Part shown: positions 1 to 7,272 of the stretch, piece by piece
How positions within the stretch are numbered: the stretch's first letter is position 1
Layout of the letters: each line of letters opens with the position of its first letter
Origin: JBCBSS01 sp039819065
GTDB lineage: Bacteria > Bacteroidota > Bacteroidia > Cytophagales > Cyclobacteriaceae
Assembly: GCA_039819065.1 (NCBI GenBank)
Contig: JBCBSS010000074.1
Location: forward strand, 1-37,464
Length of the DNA: 37,464 nucleotides
Direction: 5' to 3'
Program-made: the position numbers and the translations under genes
Notes under the pieces: model-generated
Databases searched by the model: none
What the model was told of the DNA's origin: nothing
Seen by the model: the letters and a program-made list of their open reading frames with translations, nothing else

Positions 1-221
1 AAGAAGATATTGAATATTTCATTAGTCGTTATTGTCTTACTAGCGGCAATGGAAATCAAATAACTGGTAATAGTGAGATAGAACTATCAACATGATATTC
101 CGGCGTAGGGTGAATGAAGAGCTTGACAGGCTGTATTCGAAGTACTTGTTTTCTAATAGATTGAGAGAAGGGTTAGAGAAAGAGGCTGCGAGTAAGACAG
201 CCTCTTCGAGATAAGTTGGCT
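1..221. other. window edge, no supported gene
   Basis: No convincing gene is seen here. Plus frame 1 is open from the window edge to a stop at 61-63 and reads as a short hydrophobic peptide beginning KKILNISLVV, which could be the end of something starting outside the window. An isolated 40-codon ORF (ATG at 92, TAA at 212-214) is rich in charged residues but has no recognisable family, so it is not called. The right part holds a hairpin that probably terminates the minus-strand operon. Confidence 0.4.
180..206 (-). terminator. possible terminator after SRPBCC operon
   Basis: A 9-bp inverted repeat (AAGAGGCTG and CAGCCTCTT) with a 9-nt loop lies just downstream of the stop codon of the last gene of the minus-strand SRPBCC operon. 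On the minus strand it is followed by a pyrimidine-rich TCTCT tail rather than a clean T-run, so it is a weak candidate for an intrinsic terminator. Confidence 0.4.
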
Positions 222-740
222 TTACATTTTAGCTTCTGTCAAAATGTTGCCGACAAACTCATTCAACGAGCTATCGATGAATCCCATGAATTGTTCTTTG
301 GTCATTTGGGGGTTTTCCATAAACTGTTCATAGTTGGAGCTCCAAATGATCATGGCTTTATTGTAGCCGAGGTCTACGACTTTCCAGGTGTTTACCATTC
401 CCTTAAAGGGCACGCCTTCGATCACAGAATAACTGAATGTTCGGTTCGTATCGTCGTATGCCACTATGTTTTCTTTGAAATAGCCCTTGCCATCAGGAGC
501 ATAACAGGTTCTGGAACCGCCGACTCCCAAGTTACCTTTCCATTCCAACCTGGCAATGCCGGATGAATACTTATCGACCTGGTCCATTTTCCTTAAAACA
601 GTCCAGACTTCATCGGCAGAAACATCCACCACTTTTGTATAAACTTTCTTGGCATCTGCACTTTGTGCTTTTACCGTGTTGATACTGAGCAATCCTACTG
701 CTAAAAGGCTCAGTACGAGCATAGAATTTCTAATTTGCAT
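222..740 (-). CDS. secreted SRPBCC family protein
   Basis: This 172-aa protein starts with a signal peptide (hydrophobic residues about 7-20, likely cleavage after VKAQ), so it is probably periplasmic or exported. The rest has the SRPBCC/polyketide-cyclase pattern: an early KVWTVL-like helix after the first strand (VWTVLRKMDQ), a central region with an RTCYAPDGKG segment, and a long C-terminal helix (MGFIDSSLNEFVGNIL). SRPBCC proteins bind hydrophobic ligands in a deep cavity; the ligand here cannot be read from sequence. It is the last gene of a four-gene operon that contains two further SRPBCC proteins and an AhpD-like protein, with a 30-nt gap to the gene upstream. The ATG at 740 is preferred because it gives a complete signal peptide. 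Confidence 0.8.
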   Translation of the reverse strand: MQIRNSMLVLSLLAVGLLSINTVKAQSADAKKVYTKVVDVSADEVWTVLRKMDQVDKYSSGIARLEWKGNLGVGGSRTCYAPDGKGYFKENIVAYDDTNRTFSYSVIEGVPFKGMVNTWKVVDLGYNKAMIIWSSNYEQFMENPQMTKEQFMGFIDSSLNEFVGNILTEAKM

Positions 741-770
741 CTTATTAAATTTAATTGTTAACTGATTGGT

Positions 771-1361
771 TTATTGGTATTTAACATGATCATCGAAAAG
801 CCCTTCTGCCAAGGGAGCAAAAGGTTCATCAACTTCCGTCAGGGCCAACTGGTTGGTCAGGTTCGACATGACTTTGACACCTATATTGGTGACAACTTCA
901 ATAGCTTGAGCTTTAGAGTACCCTACGGAGAGAAAGTTTCCCAATACTTGGTCTGATATTCGCCCTTTGTTCCTGTAAACTTCTAATGCGAATGACCTGA
1001 GCGCATCAAACTTGTCAGTTGGTATCGTTGCCTCGTTTCTAATGGCTTCCAGGTCTGCTTCTTCCGATCCAAAGAACTGAGCCCCCGCCATTTGATGACC
1101 TGAAGTACAATACTTACGTTGGTTTTCTACTGCCACTGCCATTTGTATAATGTTATGCTCTGCCGGAGAAAGCAGACCATGTTGTGACAGGGCCATTTGT
1201 GTAAGCCAATAAGCTCTTAAGGCCGCAGGTGCTGCACTCAGTACTTTAGAAAGGTTTGGCACAAAGCCGAAATTCTCTTTGTACCAGTCAAAAACTTCCT
1301 TTACAGCGGCTGGCTCATTTGCCAACTCGTCCATTTTGAACCCTCTTAATGTTTCTTTCAT
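771..1361 (-). CDS. carboxymuconolactone decarboxylase/AhpD-like protein
   Basis: This 196-aa protein resembles the carboxymuconolactone decarboxylase (CMD)/AhpD-like family: an N-terminal helical region with FVPNLSKVLSAAP, then the core motif ENQRKYCTSGH at residues 79-89. Peroxidase-active AhpD-like proteins carry Cys-x-x-Cys-x-x-x-His at this place. Here the second Cys (C85) and the His (H89) are present, but the first Cys position is Arg82, so disulfide-type peroxidase chemistry is doubtful. No signal peptide is visible, so it is probably cytoplasmic. Its ATG overlaps the TGA of the upstream SRPBCC gene by 4 bases (ATGA), which points to translational coupling. Family membership is well supported; substrate and reaction are not known. 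Confidence 0.82.
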   Translation of the reverse strand: MKETLRGFKMDELANEPAAVKEVFDWYKENFGFVPNLSKVLSAAPAALRAYWLTQMALSQHGLLSPAEHNIIQMAVAVENQRKYCTSGHQMAGAQFFGSEEADLEAIRNEATIPTDKFDALRSFALEVYRNKGRISDQVLGNFLSVGYSKAQAIEVVTNIGVKVMSNLTNQLALTEVDEPFAPLAEGLFDDHVKYQ

Positions 1362-1960
1362 TTGGTGATATGATTTACCGTGTACTGATCTTTGATCTCT
1401 TTGATTTTGCCGTTTCCCGGGGTTACTTCCTCGCCTGTCTCGACATAGTGTTTGAGTCCCTTGAGGTTATTTTCCAAACTCTTCTTAAAGCTTCCCTTCA
1501 TCATGCCAGTCATCATTGCCGGTTTTCCACGGAACTGCATTAGATAAGAAGCCGTTGAAGTGCCGTCTCCGTTATCTTTCACCCGATAGAATGCCTGAGT
1601 ATTATCAGGATCAAGTGGAAATTTTGCACCGTCCAGAATGATGTTTCGCATTTCCATTTTTTGATCGTCAATTTCTGCTATTCTTTCATGTACCCATCGA
1701 GTACCATTGGCATTGAGATCACACTTGCGTTCAGCTCCTTTTATCCCTTCCAGAGAGCCATTTTCATAGCTGGCAGCATAGATATACGGTGACCAATTGG
1801 AGATGGCACCGTAGTCCTTAACCATCGCATTCCATACTTTTTGGGCAGGGGCGTTGATCTTTATTTCTACCTCCAGTGTCTTATGCTTCTTGTCCATTTT
1901 TTGCGCCATGCTTACCGGTCCGATGAGAAGTATAAGGGCATATAAAACCGTTCTTTTCAT
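1358..1960 (-). CDS. secreted SRPBCC family protein
   Basis: This is a 200-aa SRPBCC/START-like protein with a signal peptide (MKRTVLYALILLIGPVSMAQ), so it is probably exported. After the signal the typical first strand and helix are seen (EVEIKINAPAQKVWNAMV), followed by strands and a long C-terminal helix (SFKKSLENNLKGLKHYVETG). An upstream in-frame TTG at 1999 would add 13 residues (MINYQLKTQNKLT) in front of the signal peptide. The ATG at 1960 is chosen because it gives a canonical signal sequence. It lies between a cytoplasmic SRPBCC gene upstream and the CMD-like gene, whose start codon it overlaps. The ligand is unknown; cofunction with the other two SRPBCC proteins is inferred from the shared operon. 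Confidence 0.8.
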   Translation of the reverse strand: MKRTVLYALILLIGPVSMAQKMDKKHKTLEVEIKINAPAQKVWNAMVKDYGAISNWSPYIYAASYENGSLEGIKGAERKCDLNANGTRWVHERIAEIDDQKMEMRNIILDGAKFPLDPDNTQAFYRVKDNGDGTSTASYLMQFRGKPAMMTGMMKGSFKKSLENNLKGLKHYVETGEEVTPGNGKIKEIKDQYTVNHITK

Positions 1961-1995
1961 TGTCAATTTGTTTTGGGTCTTTAATTGATAATTTA

Positions 1996-2499
1996 TCAAG
2001 CTGCCTTTTTAGCTGCTTTCTCTATTTCCCTGGCCTTCTGACGGCTAGGTTTACCTGTTTCTAAATAGACCTTGAAGTCACTGATTACGCCCGCTATCAG
2101 TTTGTTCAGGTTCATTTTCATCATAGGTCCCATGATCGCTCCCATAACGCCTTTGGTTTGCATTTCCATGTTCATCGTAACCAGGGTGTTTATTCCATTA
2201 TCAACCAGTGACCAAGTATTGGTGGCCGAGGCTACAAAACCTGGAAAGCCCTGAACTACTTCATAAGACAGTATATGGTTCTCGTTGTCAAACTTTCGAA
2301 TTACCTCCTGGATCTTACCGAAACCAGGAACCTCACAGGTGCGATTGCTAAAGGGAGCTTCCTCAAACACGGGTGCTCCATGACCTTCGGAGTAGTCAAG
2401 ACCTCTTGCCCATTTGTAAGCATCAGCATACTGATGGGCCAGTATATCCCAGACCTGCTTGATGGGCTTGTTTACCGTAATCTCTTTTTTGATATTCAT
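1996..2499 (-). CDS. cytoplasmic SRPBCC family protein
   Basis: This is a 167-aa START-like protein without signal peptide and the first gene of the SRPBCC operon. It begins with the typical first strand and helix (KEITVNKPIKQVWDILAHQY). It also contains the segment RTCEVPGFGKIQEV, matching the RTCYAPDGKG position in the exported paralogue at 222-740, and a Met-rich stretch near the C-terminus (MGAIMGPMMKMNLNKL). The C-terminus is basic (RQKAREIEKAAKKAA). The gene is preceded by a probable ECF-type promoter (2523-2552) that matches the one upstream of the sigma factor gene. It may be the intracellular member of a set of ligand-binding proteins; this is inferred, since no ligand can be read from the sequence. 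Confidence 0.8.
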   Translation of the reverse strand: MNIKKEITVNKPIKQVWDILAHQYADAYKWARGLDYSEGHGAPVFEEAPFSNRTCEVPGFGKIQEVIRKFDNENHILSYEVVQGFPGFVASATNTWSLVDNGINTLVTMNMEMQTKGVMGAIMGPMMKMNLNKLIAGVISDFKVYLETGKPSRQKAREIEKAAKKAA

Positions 2500-2522
2500 T
2501 GAGAATCTTCTTTGTTACGATG

Positions 2523-2552
2523 ATTGGATGCAAAGCATGAGGGGGTGTTACA
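2523..2552 (-). promoter_or_regulatory. probable ECF promoter of SRPBCC operon
   Basis: On the minus strand TGTAACA (2552-2546) is followed by exactly 16 bases and then ATCCAAT (2529-2523), about 24 bases before the ATG of the first SRPBCC gene. The same arrangement with the same 16-base spacer (TGTAACA, then ATCTAAC) lies upstream of the sigma factor gene. A GTAAC-type -35 with a 16-base spacer is typical of ECF sigma promoters; assigning it to the neighbouring sigma factor is inference. Confidence 0.6.
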
Positions 2553-2562
2553 AAACAGGCAT

Positions 2563-2593
2563 AAAAAAACCGCACGAATAACAATTCGTACGG
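2563..2593 (-). terminator. intrinsic terminator after sigma factor gene
   Basis: A 10-bp stem with one mismatch (arms 2570-2579 and 2584-2593, loop of 4) is followed on the minus strand by a run of seven T (complement of 2563-2569). It sits about 35 bases after the sigma factor stop codon and before the promoter of the SRPBCC operon, so the two units are probably transcribed separately. Confidence 0.75.
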
Positions 2594-2627
2594 CTTAAAT
2601 ATCTATAGGTCAGCTAGTTACCTCAGG

Positions 2628-3497
2628 TTATTGAAAATATTGCATCAAATTTTCATCATTCAATATCTCCTCAATTATGGTTTCTGCATTAAAGTTGTCC
2701 TTGGCTGGATGGTCTCTGAATAGATTAGTATGCTTTTCATAAACCGCTTCGGTAGACGCCTCGTAATTGGCAGATACAAAATCCATCATCTTAGCTTTGT
2801 AGCCAACATTAAAGGTCTTCTTATCCTCCGAGAGCAGACCCTTCTTATAAAAGTACTTACTCTTTTTTGCGCATCGACAGGGGTTACTTGAATTGATCAG
2901 TCCGCATTTGTTGTCCATGAAGTTGCATAGCTCCTTTCTTGCACGATGTAGTTTGACCCTAAAATTCTCTTTTGAAATATTGAAGATCTCTGCTCCGGTA
3001 TTGTGATCAATAGCAAAAGTATCACCCAATATAAAAATAAGACGTTGCTCTCTGGTTAGGCACATGAGCATACCCGAAAGGCACCTAAACTGGGTCTCTT
3101 TTGCCAGCTCCTGAAGCTCAATTTCTTCTTCGGCGGTTAGGTCTTCTCCCGGCACCGCATCTAATCGATTGCCATGGTCTTCTAGCGTAGAAAACTGTGC
3201 TTCTCCCTTGCGGCGTTTAGTTTGTAAGAATTCGTTAACTACAATTCGGTACAACCATGTTCTAAACTGACTCTCAAAATTAAACTGAGATAATTTGGTT
3301 ATCACCTTGATCAACACTTCCTGGGTAAGATCAAGAGCATCTTCCGGTTCCCAAGCCATTTTCCAGGCCACATTATAGATGAAGGGCTGATGTATCCTGA
3401 CGAGCTTATCCAGCGCCTTGCGATCGCCATTAAGCGCTGCCTTCACCAAATCTTTATTTTCTTGTTCAGAATAGTTTTCGCTGAGCGGATTGATCAT
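2628..3497 (-). CDS. ECF-type RNA polymerase sigma factor
   Basis: This 289-aa protein has a sigma-70 region 2 at about residues 25-95 (DALDLTQEVLIKVITKL, then FRTWLYRIVVNEFLQTKRR) and a region 4 at about 135-190 (LTREQRLIFILGD, then the recognition helix around SKENFRVKLHRARKEL). It lacks regions 1 and 3, as in ECF factors. It is longer than a minimal ECF factor by roughly 95 residues. The extension starts with a Cys-containing segment (NKCGLINSSNPCRCAKK) and ends in an acidic helical tail. No anti-sigma gene is adjacent, so control may reside in the extension; this is inference. The gene is preceded by the same promoter-like element as the SRPBCC operon, which suggests autoregulation. A different class, ECF41, also has a C-terminal extension and CMD-type neighbours, but the extension here does not look like the SnoaL-like domain of ECF41. 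Confidence 0.9.
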   Translation of the reverse strand: MINPLSENYSEQENKDLVKAALNGDRKALDKLVRIHQPFIYNVAWKMAWEPEDALDLTQEVLIKVITKLSQFNFESQFRTWLYRIVVNEFLQTKRRKGEAQFSTLEDHGNRLDAVPGEDLTAEEEIELQELAKETQFRCLSGMLMCLTREQRLIFILGDTFAIDHNTGAEIFNISKENFRVKLHRARKELCNFMDNKCGLINSSNPCRCAKKSKYFYKKGLLSEDKKTFNVGYKAKMMDFVSANYEASTEAVYEKHTNLFRDHPAKDNFNAETIIEEILNDENLMQYFQ

Positions 3498-3514
3498 AAC
3501 ATTATTTTTTTAAT

Positions 3515-3544
3515 GTTAGATGTAGCAGTTTGGCATGTGTTACA
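3515..3544 (-). promoter_or_regulatory. probable autoregulated ECF promoter
   Basis: On the minus strand TGTAACA (3544-3538), 16 bases, then ATCTAAC (3521-3515), about 18 bases before the sigma factor ATG. It matches the element upstream of the SRPBCC operon. A Bacteroidota-type -7 box (TAATTTTG, 3553-3546) lies directly upstream and could supply basal transcription. A perfect 7-bp inverted repeat (AACATTA-N6-TAATGTT, 3498-3517) overlaps the -10 region and abuts the start codon; its role is unknown. Confidence 0.55.
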
Positions 3545-3694
3545 ACAAAATTATACACAACTGACATAAGCAGAAAAAAAGAGTTATTAGCCATCCATTA
3601 TCGTAACAGCATGCTCTGTGCTTTTGTTAAGAGTAGCATGACGTGGATTGTGCATAGAATGCTTACTTTTAATCGACCGAATAAAGCATAGATC

Positions 3695-5137
3695 ATGCCC
3701 CAATTCTTTCCCACTCTCATCCCCTATCGTAAAGGTGCACTGTGGGGATATACTGACAGAGAAAAGCAAATCAAGATCGACATGCAATACGATCAGGCTT
3801 ACCCATTCGTAGGGAATATTGCCAGGGTGATTAAGAACGGCTTGTCAGGACTGATTGACCGTAACGGTAACGAAGTGCTACCCATAGCATATGAAGAAGT
3901 AGGCAGTATCATCACCGGCACCTTCATGAATGATAATGGCACTTGTACTATCTATCATGAGGGTAAACACGGCCTGGTTTCGATCAATGGAGACATCCTG
4001 GCCGACGTAGTATTCAACTCGGAGCAAGAAGCGTTCGATCATGCCGAGCAGAACGGTTGGAAAGGCGCCATTCCTTTCGACCTCTATCCTGAAATGCCAG
4101 AAGATGTGGTTAAAACCATTGAGGCAACAAAACATGATTATAACCGCGTGGTTCCCTTCAAGTGCAATGGTCTTTGGGGACTGATCACAATTGAGGGCAA
4201 AGAGCTCTGCCCACCCCAATATGACAACATCGAAAATGCCGAGAATGGCTATTGGCCTTTCATGGAAAACGGTAAATGGGGATTGCTTGACCCGGAAGGC
4301 AATGAATTGATCACTGCACGCTTTGATCAAATCCGGGGCTTTTCAAATGGACAGGCCGCTTGCCGACTAAGAGAATCGTGGGGTGCTATTGATGTAAATG
4401 GCCACTGGATGATCACTCCTCAATTTGATGAACTGGGCGAACTGAAAGATGGATTAGTGGCAGCAGAGAAAAACGGTTTTTATGGCTTTGTAGATGAGCG
4501 TGGCAATACCGTGATAGACTTTCAATTCCGGCATGTCATGGATTTTGAGAATGAGGTCTGTATGGTGTTTGAAGATGAATTCATCTACTTTATTGATACT
4601 AAGGGAACACGCATAAGTATTAACTATACCAGAATATTCGGCCCTGATGCTCAAGGTCTTACTCATGTGATGACCGGAGATAAATGGGGGCTGGTACAGG
4701 CTGATGGTAAGTTCATTCTACCCATTGAATATGATCTTCCCAAGGCTATGGGGCAAGTGATCCAAACCATCGAAGAAGATAGAATCCCTATCAAAAGAGG
4801 AGCCCTGCTAGGTTACGCTGATATGCAAGGTAGGGAAATAGTCGCTCCCAAATATGTGGTTATCGACGCCTATTGCGAAGGTTTATCACTGGTTTCTATA
4901 CCTGATGAACGATTGAACTTTGGTAAAACACCTGAAATGATGGAGGAAGAAGGAAGTATCTCAGGTGTGTTCAAGTATGGTTTTATTGATAAGAATGGCA
5001 AGGAGGTAGTTCCTCTGAAATATAACCTGGCGCACCGTTTTCAAAACGGTTTGGCTTTTGTCCAGTCTGTCGCAGGTAGTGCTGGCTATATTACCTATGA
5101 TGGCACCGAGTACTTTGAAGATTCTTCCTATCTTTAG
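3695..5137 (+). CDS. WG-repeat protein
   Basis: This 480-aa protein is built almost entirely of WG repeats: about ten units with the pattern (K/L)WG(L/Y)-x-(D/N)-x-x-G-x-x-(I/V)-x-P-x-(Y/F)-D. Examples are LWGLITIEGKELCPPQYD, KWGLLDPEGNELITARFD, KWGLVQADGKFILPIEYD and KYGFIDKNGKEVVPLKYN. No signal peptide or membrane segment is visible, so it is probably cytoplasmic. WG-repeat proteins form repetitive beta-structures; they are common in Bacteroidota and have no general biochemical function assigned. It is followed after 69 bases by a lipoprotein gene in the same direction, perhaps in one transcript. The ATG at 3695 is used because the first repeat starts about 15 residues later. Function unknown. 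Confidence 0.85.
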   Translation: MPQFFPTLIPYRKGALWGYTDREKQIKIDMQYDQAYPFVGNIARVIKNGLSGLIDRNGNEVLPIAYEEVGSIITGTFMNDNGTCTIYHEGKHGLVSINGDILADVVFNSEQEAFDHAEQNGWKGAIPFDLYPEMPEDVVKTIEATKHDYNRVVPFKCNGLWGLITIEGKELCPPQYDNIENAENGYWPFMENGKWGLLDPEGNELITARFDQIRGFSNGQAACRLRESWGAIDVNGHWMITPQFDELGELKDGLVAAEKNGFYGFVDERGNTVIDFQFRHVMDFENEVCMVFEDEFIYFIDTKGTRISINYTRIFGPDAQGLTHVMTGDKWGLVQADGKFILPIEYDLPKAMGQVIQTIEEDRIPIKRGALLGYADMQGREIVAPKYVVIDAYCEGLSLVSIPDERLNFGKTPEMMEEEGSISGVFKYGFIDKNGKEVVPLKYNLAHRFQNGLAFVQSVAGSAGYITYDGTEYFEDSSYL

Positions 5138-5206
5138 TCTAGAACTAAAGAACGCAAATACGTTCAACTAATGGCTCATTCTACCCCATAAAAACAAAGC
5201 AAGTCA

Positions 5207-6643
5207 ATGAAATCACTTTTGAAGATCTTGTTTGCCCCACTTATCTGGTTGATCCAAGCTTGTAGTCCTTTGGGAAAGCCGGTAGATGCCAATATTTCAG
5301 ATAGTTACTTCTATAACCCTTCTAGAACGGATGTGATCTACAGCTCTATGGGCAACTGGTTTGAGCTAGGAAAATCTCCTTTGAACGCGGATGCGGAAAC
5401 GTTTAAAGTCTTCAACAGGCATATAGGAAAAGATAAGGACAAAGCCTATTACCAATGGCTGGCTGTCGATTACGCTGACCTTGACCTGGAAAGCTTTCAC
5501 GCCAAAAAGGAGGATTGGATGTGGCACATAGGCCTGGACAAGCATAGGGTTTATGTATTCAACAGGGATGTCATAGACGGCGAATGGCAATTGATTACTA
5601 AGGTGATTGAAGAAGCTGACCCTCAAACCTTTATACAGATTGATCTGCACTGGGCTGAAGATGGCCAGCGTCGTTTCTATCGGGATAAAGTCATTGATGT
5701 CGATTACTCATCTTTTGAAGTGATCAATAATTTCTTCACTAAGGACAGTAGCCAGGTCTACCTTTATTATCAGGATCGTTTTGCACCCATAGCAGCAGAG
5801 GCAAAGAGTACTGAAAAGATAGATGATTTACACATCAGAGATGCTTCCCACGTATATGTCTTTCTCGACTACTTGAGAAGAGAGGAAATTGCGAAGCTCA
5901 AAACCATCCCATACACTGATTTCAATAGGGTCAAGATCTCAGAAAAGTACCATTTGGTGGTGGAAGATCGTGTCTACTATCACGGCGTGTTGGTTGAAGG
6001 TGCAAATGCTGAGGCACTAAAGGTAATTAGTGAACAATATGCGAAGGACGACCAACATGTATATTATGAAGGCCTATTGGTAGAAGGAGCGGATGCAGAA
6101 ACTTTTCACTTTGACGAAGGTCAATTTATATACCGAGATAAAAATCAAAAGTATAGGGAAGGAAAGGTTTGGAATGAAGATAATGAAGAACAAGCAAGCC
6201 TCGAGGAAAGTGACCAAAAGGTATTAAAAGCAGGATTAATGGATACCGATGCTGAAAAGCCAGAAAGCTTCAAGGTGACCATCTCATCCGATAAAGAGGT
6301 CTACAAAAAAGGCGAGGAAATAATGATCTCCATGATTGTGGAAAACACAAGCTACATGAAAGACGAATTCTGCAATTATCATACTCCCTTCGAGGGTATT
6401 CAAAACAACATCTTTACAGTCGTAAGGGGTAATAAGGAAATACCCTACCAGGGCATGATGAAAAAGAGAATCCCTCCTACCGCCGATGATTATCAAAAGC
6501 TGAAGCCTGGAAAGTCAGTCAAATGTTCCGTAGAAATGGAAGGCTATGATATGGACAGAAAAGGCGATTACACTATTCAATTCACCGGTAATATGATCAG
6601 TGGTTTACCTGCTTCAAATCAGATAGAGATAAGCATTAAATAG
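5207..6643 (+). CDS. DKNYY-type repeat lipoprotein
   Basis: This 478-aa protein has a lipoprotein signal: a hydrophobic N-terminus followed by LIQAC, with the lipidated Cys at residue 19. The middle part contains repeated segments of the DKNYY type, in which a residue pattern like F-x-V-(I/F)-N-x-x-x-x-K-D-x-x-x-V-Y-(Y/L) recurs: GKDKDKAYYQW, FTKDSSQVYLYY, YAKDDQHVYYEG, YRDKNQKYREG. From about residue 355 there is a different, probably Ig-like beta domain (FKVTISSDKEVYKKGEEIMI, ending TIQFTGNMISGL). It is probably anchored in the cell envelope. It follows the WG-repeat gene. The function is not known; DKNYY repeats are mostly described in surface or predicted exported proteins. Confidence 0.8.
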   Translation: MKSLLKILFAPLIWLIQACSPLGKPVDANISDSYFYNPSRTDVIYSSMGNWFELGKSPLNADAETFKVFNRHIGKDKDKAYYQWLAVDYADLDLESFHAKKEDWMWHIGLDKHRVYVFNRDVIDGEWQLITKVIEEADPQTFIQIDLHWAEDGQRRFYRDKVIDVDYSSFEVINNFFTKDSSQVYLYYQDRFAPIAAEAKSTEKIDDLHIRDASHVYVFLDYLRREEIAKLKTIPYTDFNRVKISEKYHLVVEDRVYYHGVLVEGANAEALKVISEQYAKDDQHVYYEGLLVEGADAETFHFDEGQFIYRDKNQKYREGKVWNEDNEEQASLEESDQKVLKAGLMDTDAEKPESFKVTISSDKEVYKKGEEIMISMIVENTSYMKDEFCNYHTPFEGIQNNIFTVVRGNKEIPYQGMMKKRIPPTADDYQKLKPGKSVKCSVEMEGYDMDRKGDYTIQFTGNMISGLPASNQIEISIK

Positions 6644-6681
6644 CTCAGGTCAAGCGTATTTGTTATCAACTAGCCATCACC

Positions 6682-6738
6682 GATCGAGCGCGTTTGTAAC
6701 GCGTTCGTATTCAAGGCACGCATTGCAAATGTGCGCCA
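6682..6738 (+). repeat. BIME-like double hairpin, copy 1
   Basis: The first arm reads GATCGAG, CGCGTT-TGT-AACGCG, TTCG. After 9 bases a second, partly degenerate arm follows, of the form GGCACGC-N9-GCGCCA. It reads in the same direction as the flanking genes on both sides. Confidence 0.8.
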
Positions 6739-6745
6739 GCTACAG

Positions 6746-6915
6746 TCATTCTGGAAGAATCTTAGTGGCTCACAGCGAACCATTAGTCCATGAATGCATT
6801 TCCGAATATCGAGGTTTGTACTATTCAATAGATGAATTAGGCAAAGAACTGGAACCTATGCTTTCCAATAAGATTCCTTCAGAAGGACTATGATTTTTGA
6901 TTATCGGCTAAAGCC
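6746..6915 (+). repeat. long intergenic repeat, copy A
   Basis: This is one of four diverged copies of a module of about 150-185 bp. It begins near CATTCTGGAAGAA, contains CTTAGT(C/G)GCTCACAG and CGAATATCG(T/A)GG, and ends near AAGGAC followed by TTGGCTAAAGCC. Other copies are at 8911-9056, 21705-21880 and 22125-22310. Confidence 0.7.
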
Positions 6916-6935
6916 TTATCGCCTGCTCTACAGTT

Positions 6936-6958
6936 GCCACGGGCTAAAGCACCGTGGC
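6936..6958. repeat. GCCACGG hairpin repeat, copy 1
   Basis: A 7-bp perfect inverted repeat (GCCACGG and CCGTGGC) with loop GCTAAAGCA. Near-identical copies lie at 8769-8790, 21633-21655 and 21901-21923, always beside the long intergenic repeat. Confidence 0.8.
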
Positions 6959-6992
6959 AGTACTAAAGCGGCTGTTTGTTAGTGCAAAACTT

Positions 6993-7050
6993 GATCGAGC
7001 GCGTTTGCAACACGTTCGATAGCCAGAAAGGCACTCAAACGAACTCCAAT
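6993..7050 (+). repeat. BIME-like repeat, degenerate copy
   Basis: The first arm GATCGAG, CGCGTT-TGC-AACACG, TTCG is present with one change in the stem. The second arm is largely lost; only GGCACTC and short remnants are recognisable. Confidence 0.6.
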
Positions 7051-7068
7051 TAATTGCCATTAGGCTTG

Positions 7069-7088
7069 CTCTGGGCTAAAGCCCAGAG
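7069..7088. repeat. perfect palindromic hairpin
   Basis: CTCTGGGC-TAAA-GCCCAGAG, an 8-bp perfect stem with a 4-base loop. A related palindrome (CCTGGGC-TTTA-GCCCAGG) lies at 22037-22054. Both share the GGGCTAAAGCC core found in the GCCACGG hairpins. Confidence 0.75.
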
Positions 7089-7272
7089 ATAATTAGCCAT
7101 GCCTACAAAAGGCTTTAGCCGCTAATTATATCAAAGACCCCAAACACCTGTATTCTCCTTACTACACCCAAAGGGTTACTAATCTCCTACCCTGACATTA
7201 AAACTGACTTTAATCGGTGTATTAGCAATCTTTTAAGCAATCACCTCCATCGAACTTTAATCTTTAAACACC

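Larger units (their letters stand above)
6644..7272. other. 629-bp spacer made of repeats
   Basis: This spacer between two plus-strand genes holds no supported gene. From left to right it contains a CGCGTT-type double hairpin (6682-6738), one copy of a long repeat of about 170 bp (6746-6915), a GCCACGG...CCGTGGC hairpin (6936-6958), a degenerate CGCGTT copy (6993 onward), a perfect palindromic hairpin (7069-7088), and about 130 bases of ordinary leader before the next gene. The open frame at 6660-6893 is explained by the long repeat, whose other copies do not keep a common open frame. Confidence 0.75.

Noticed and set aside
2628..3497. assignment of the sigma factor to the ECF41 family
   Set aside because: Length and CMD-type neighbour fit, but the C-terminal part has a Cys cluster instead of a SnoaL-like domain, and the promoter element differs from the TGTCACA-N16-CGTC motif I associate with ECF41.
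6660..6893. 77-codon open frame downstream of the DKNYY lipoprotein gene
   Set aside because: It lies across a BIME-like hairpin and the long intergenic repeat. Other copies of the repeat do not keep the frame.
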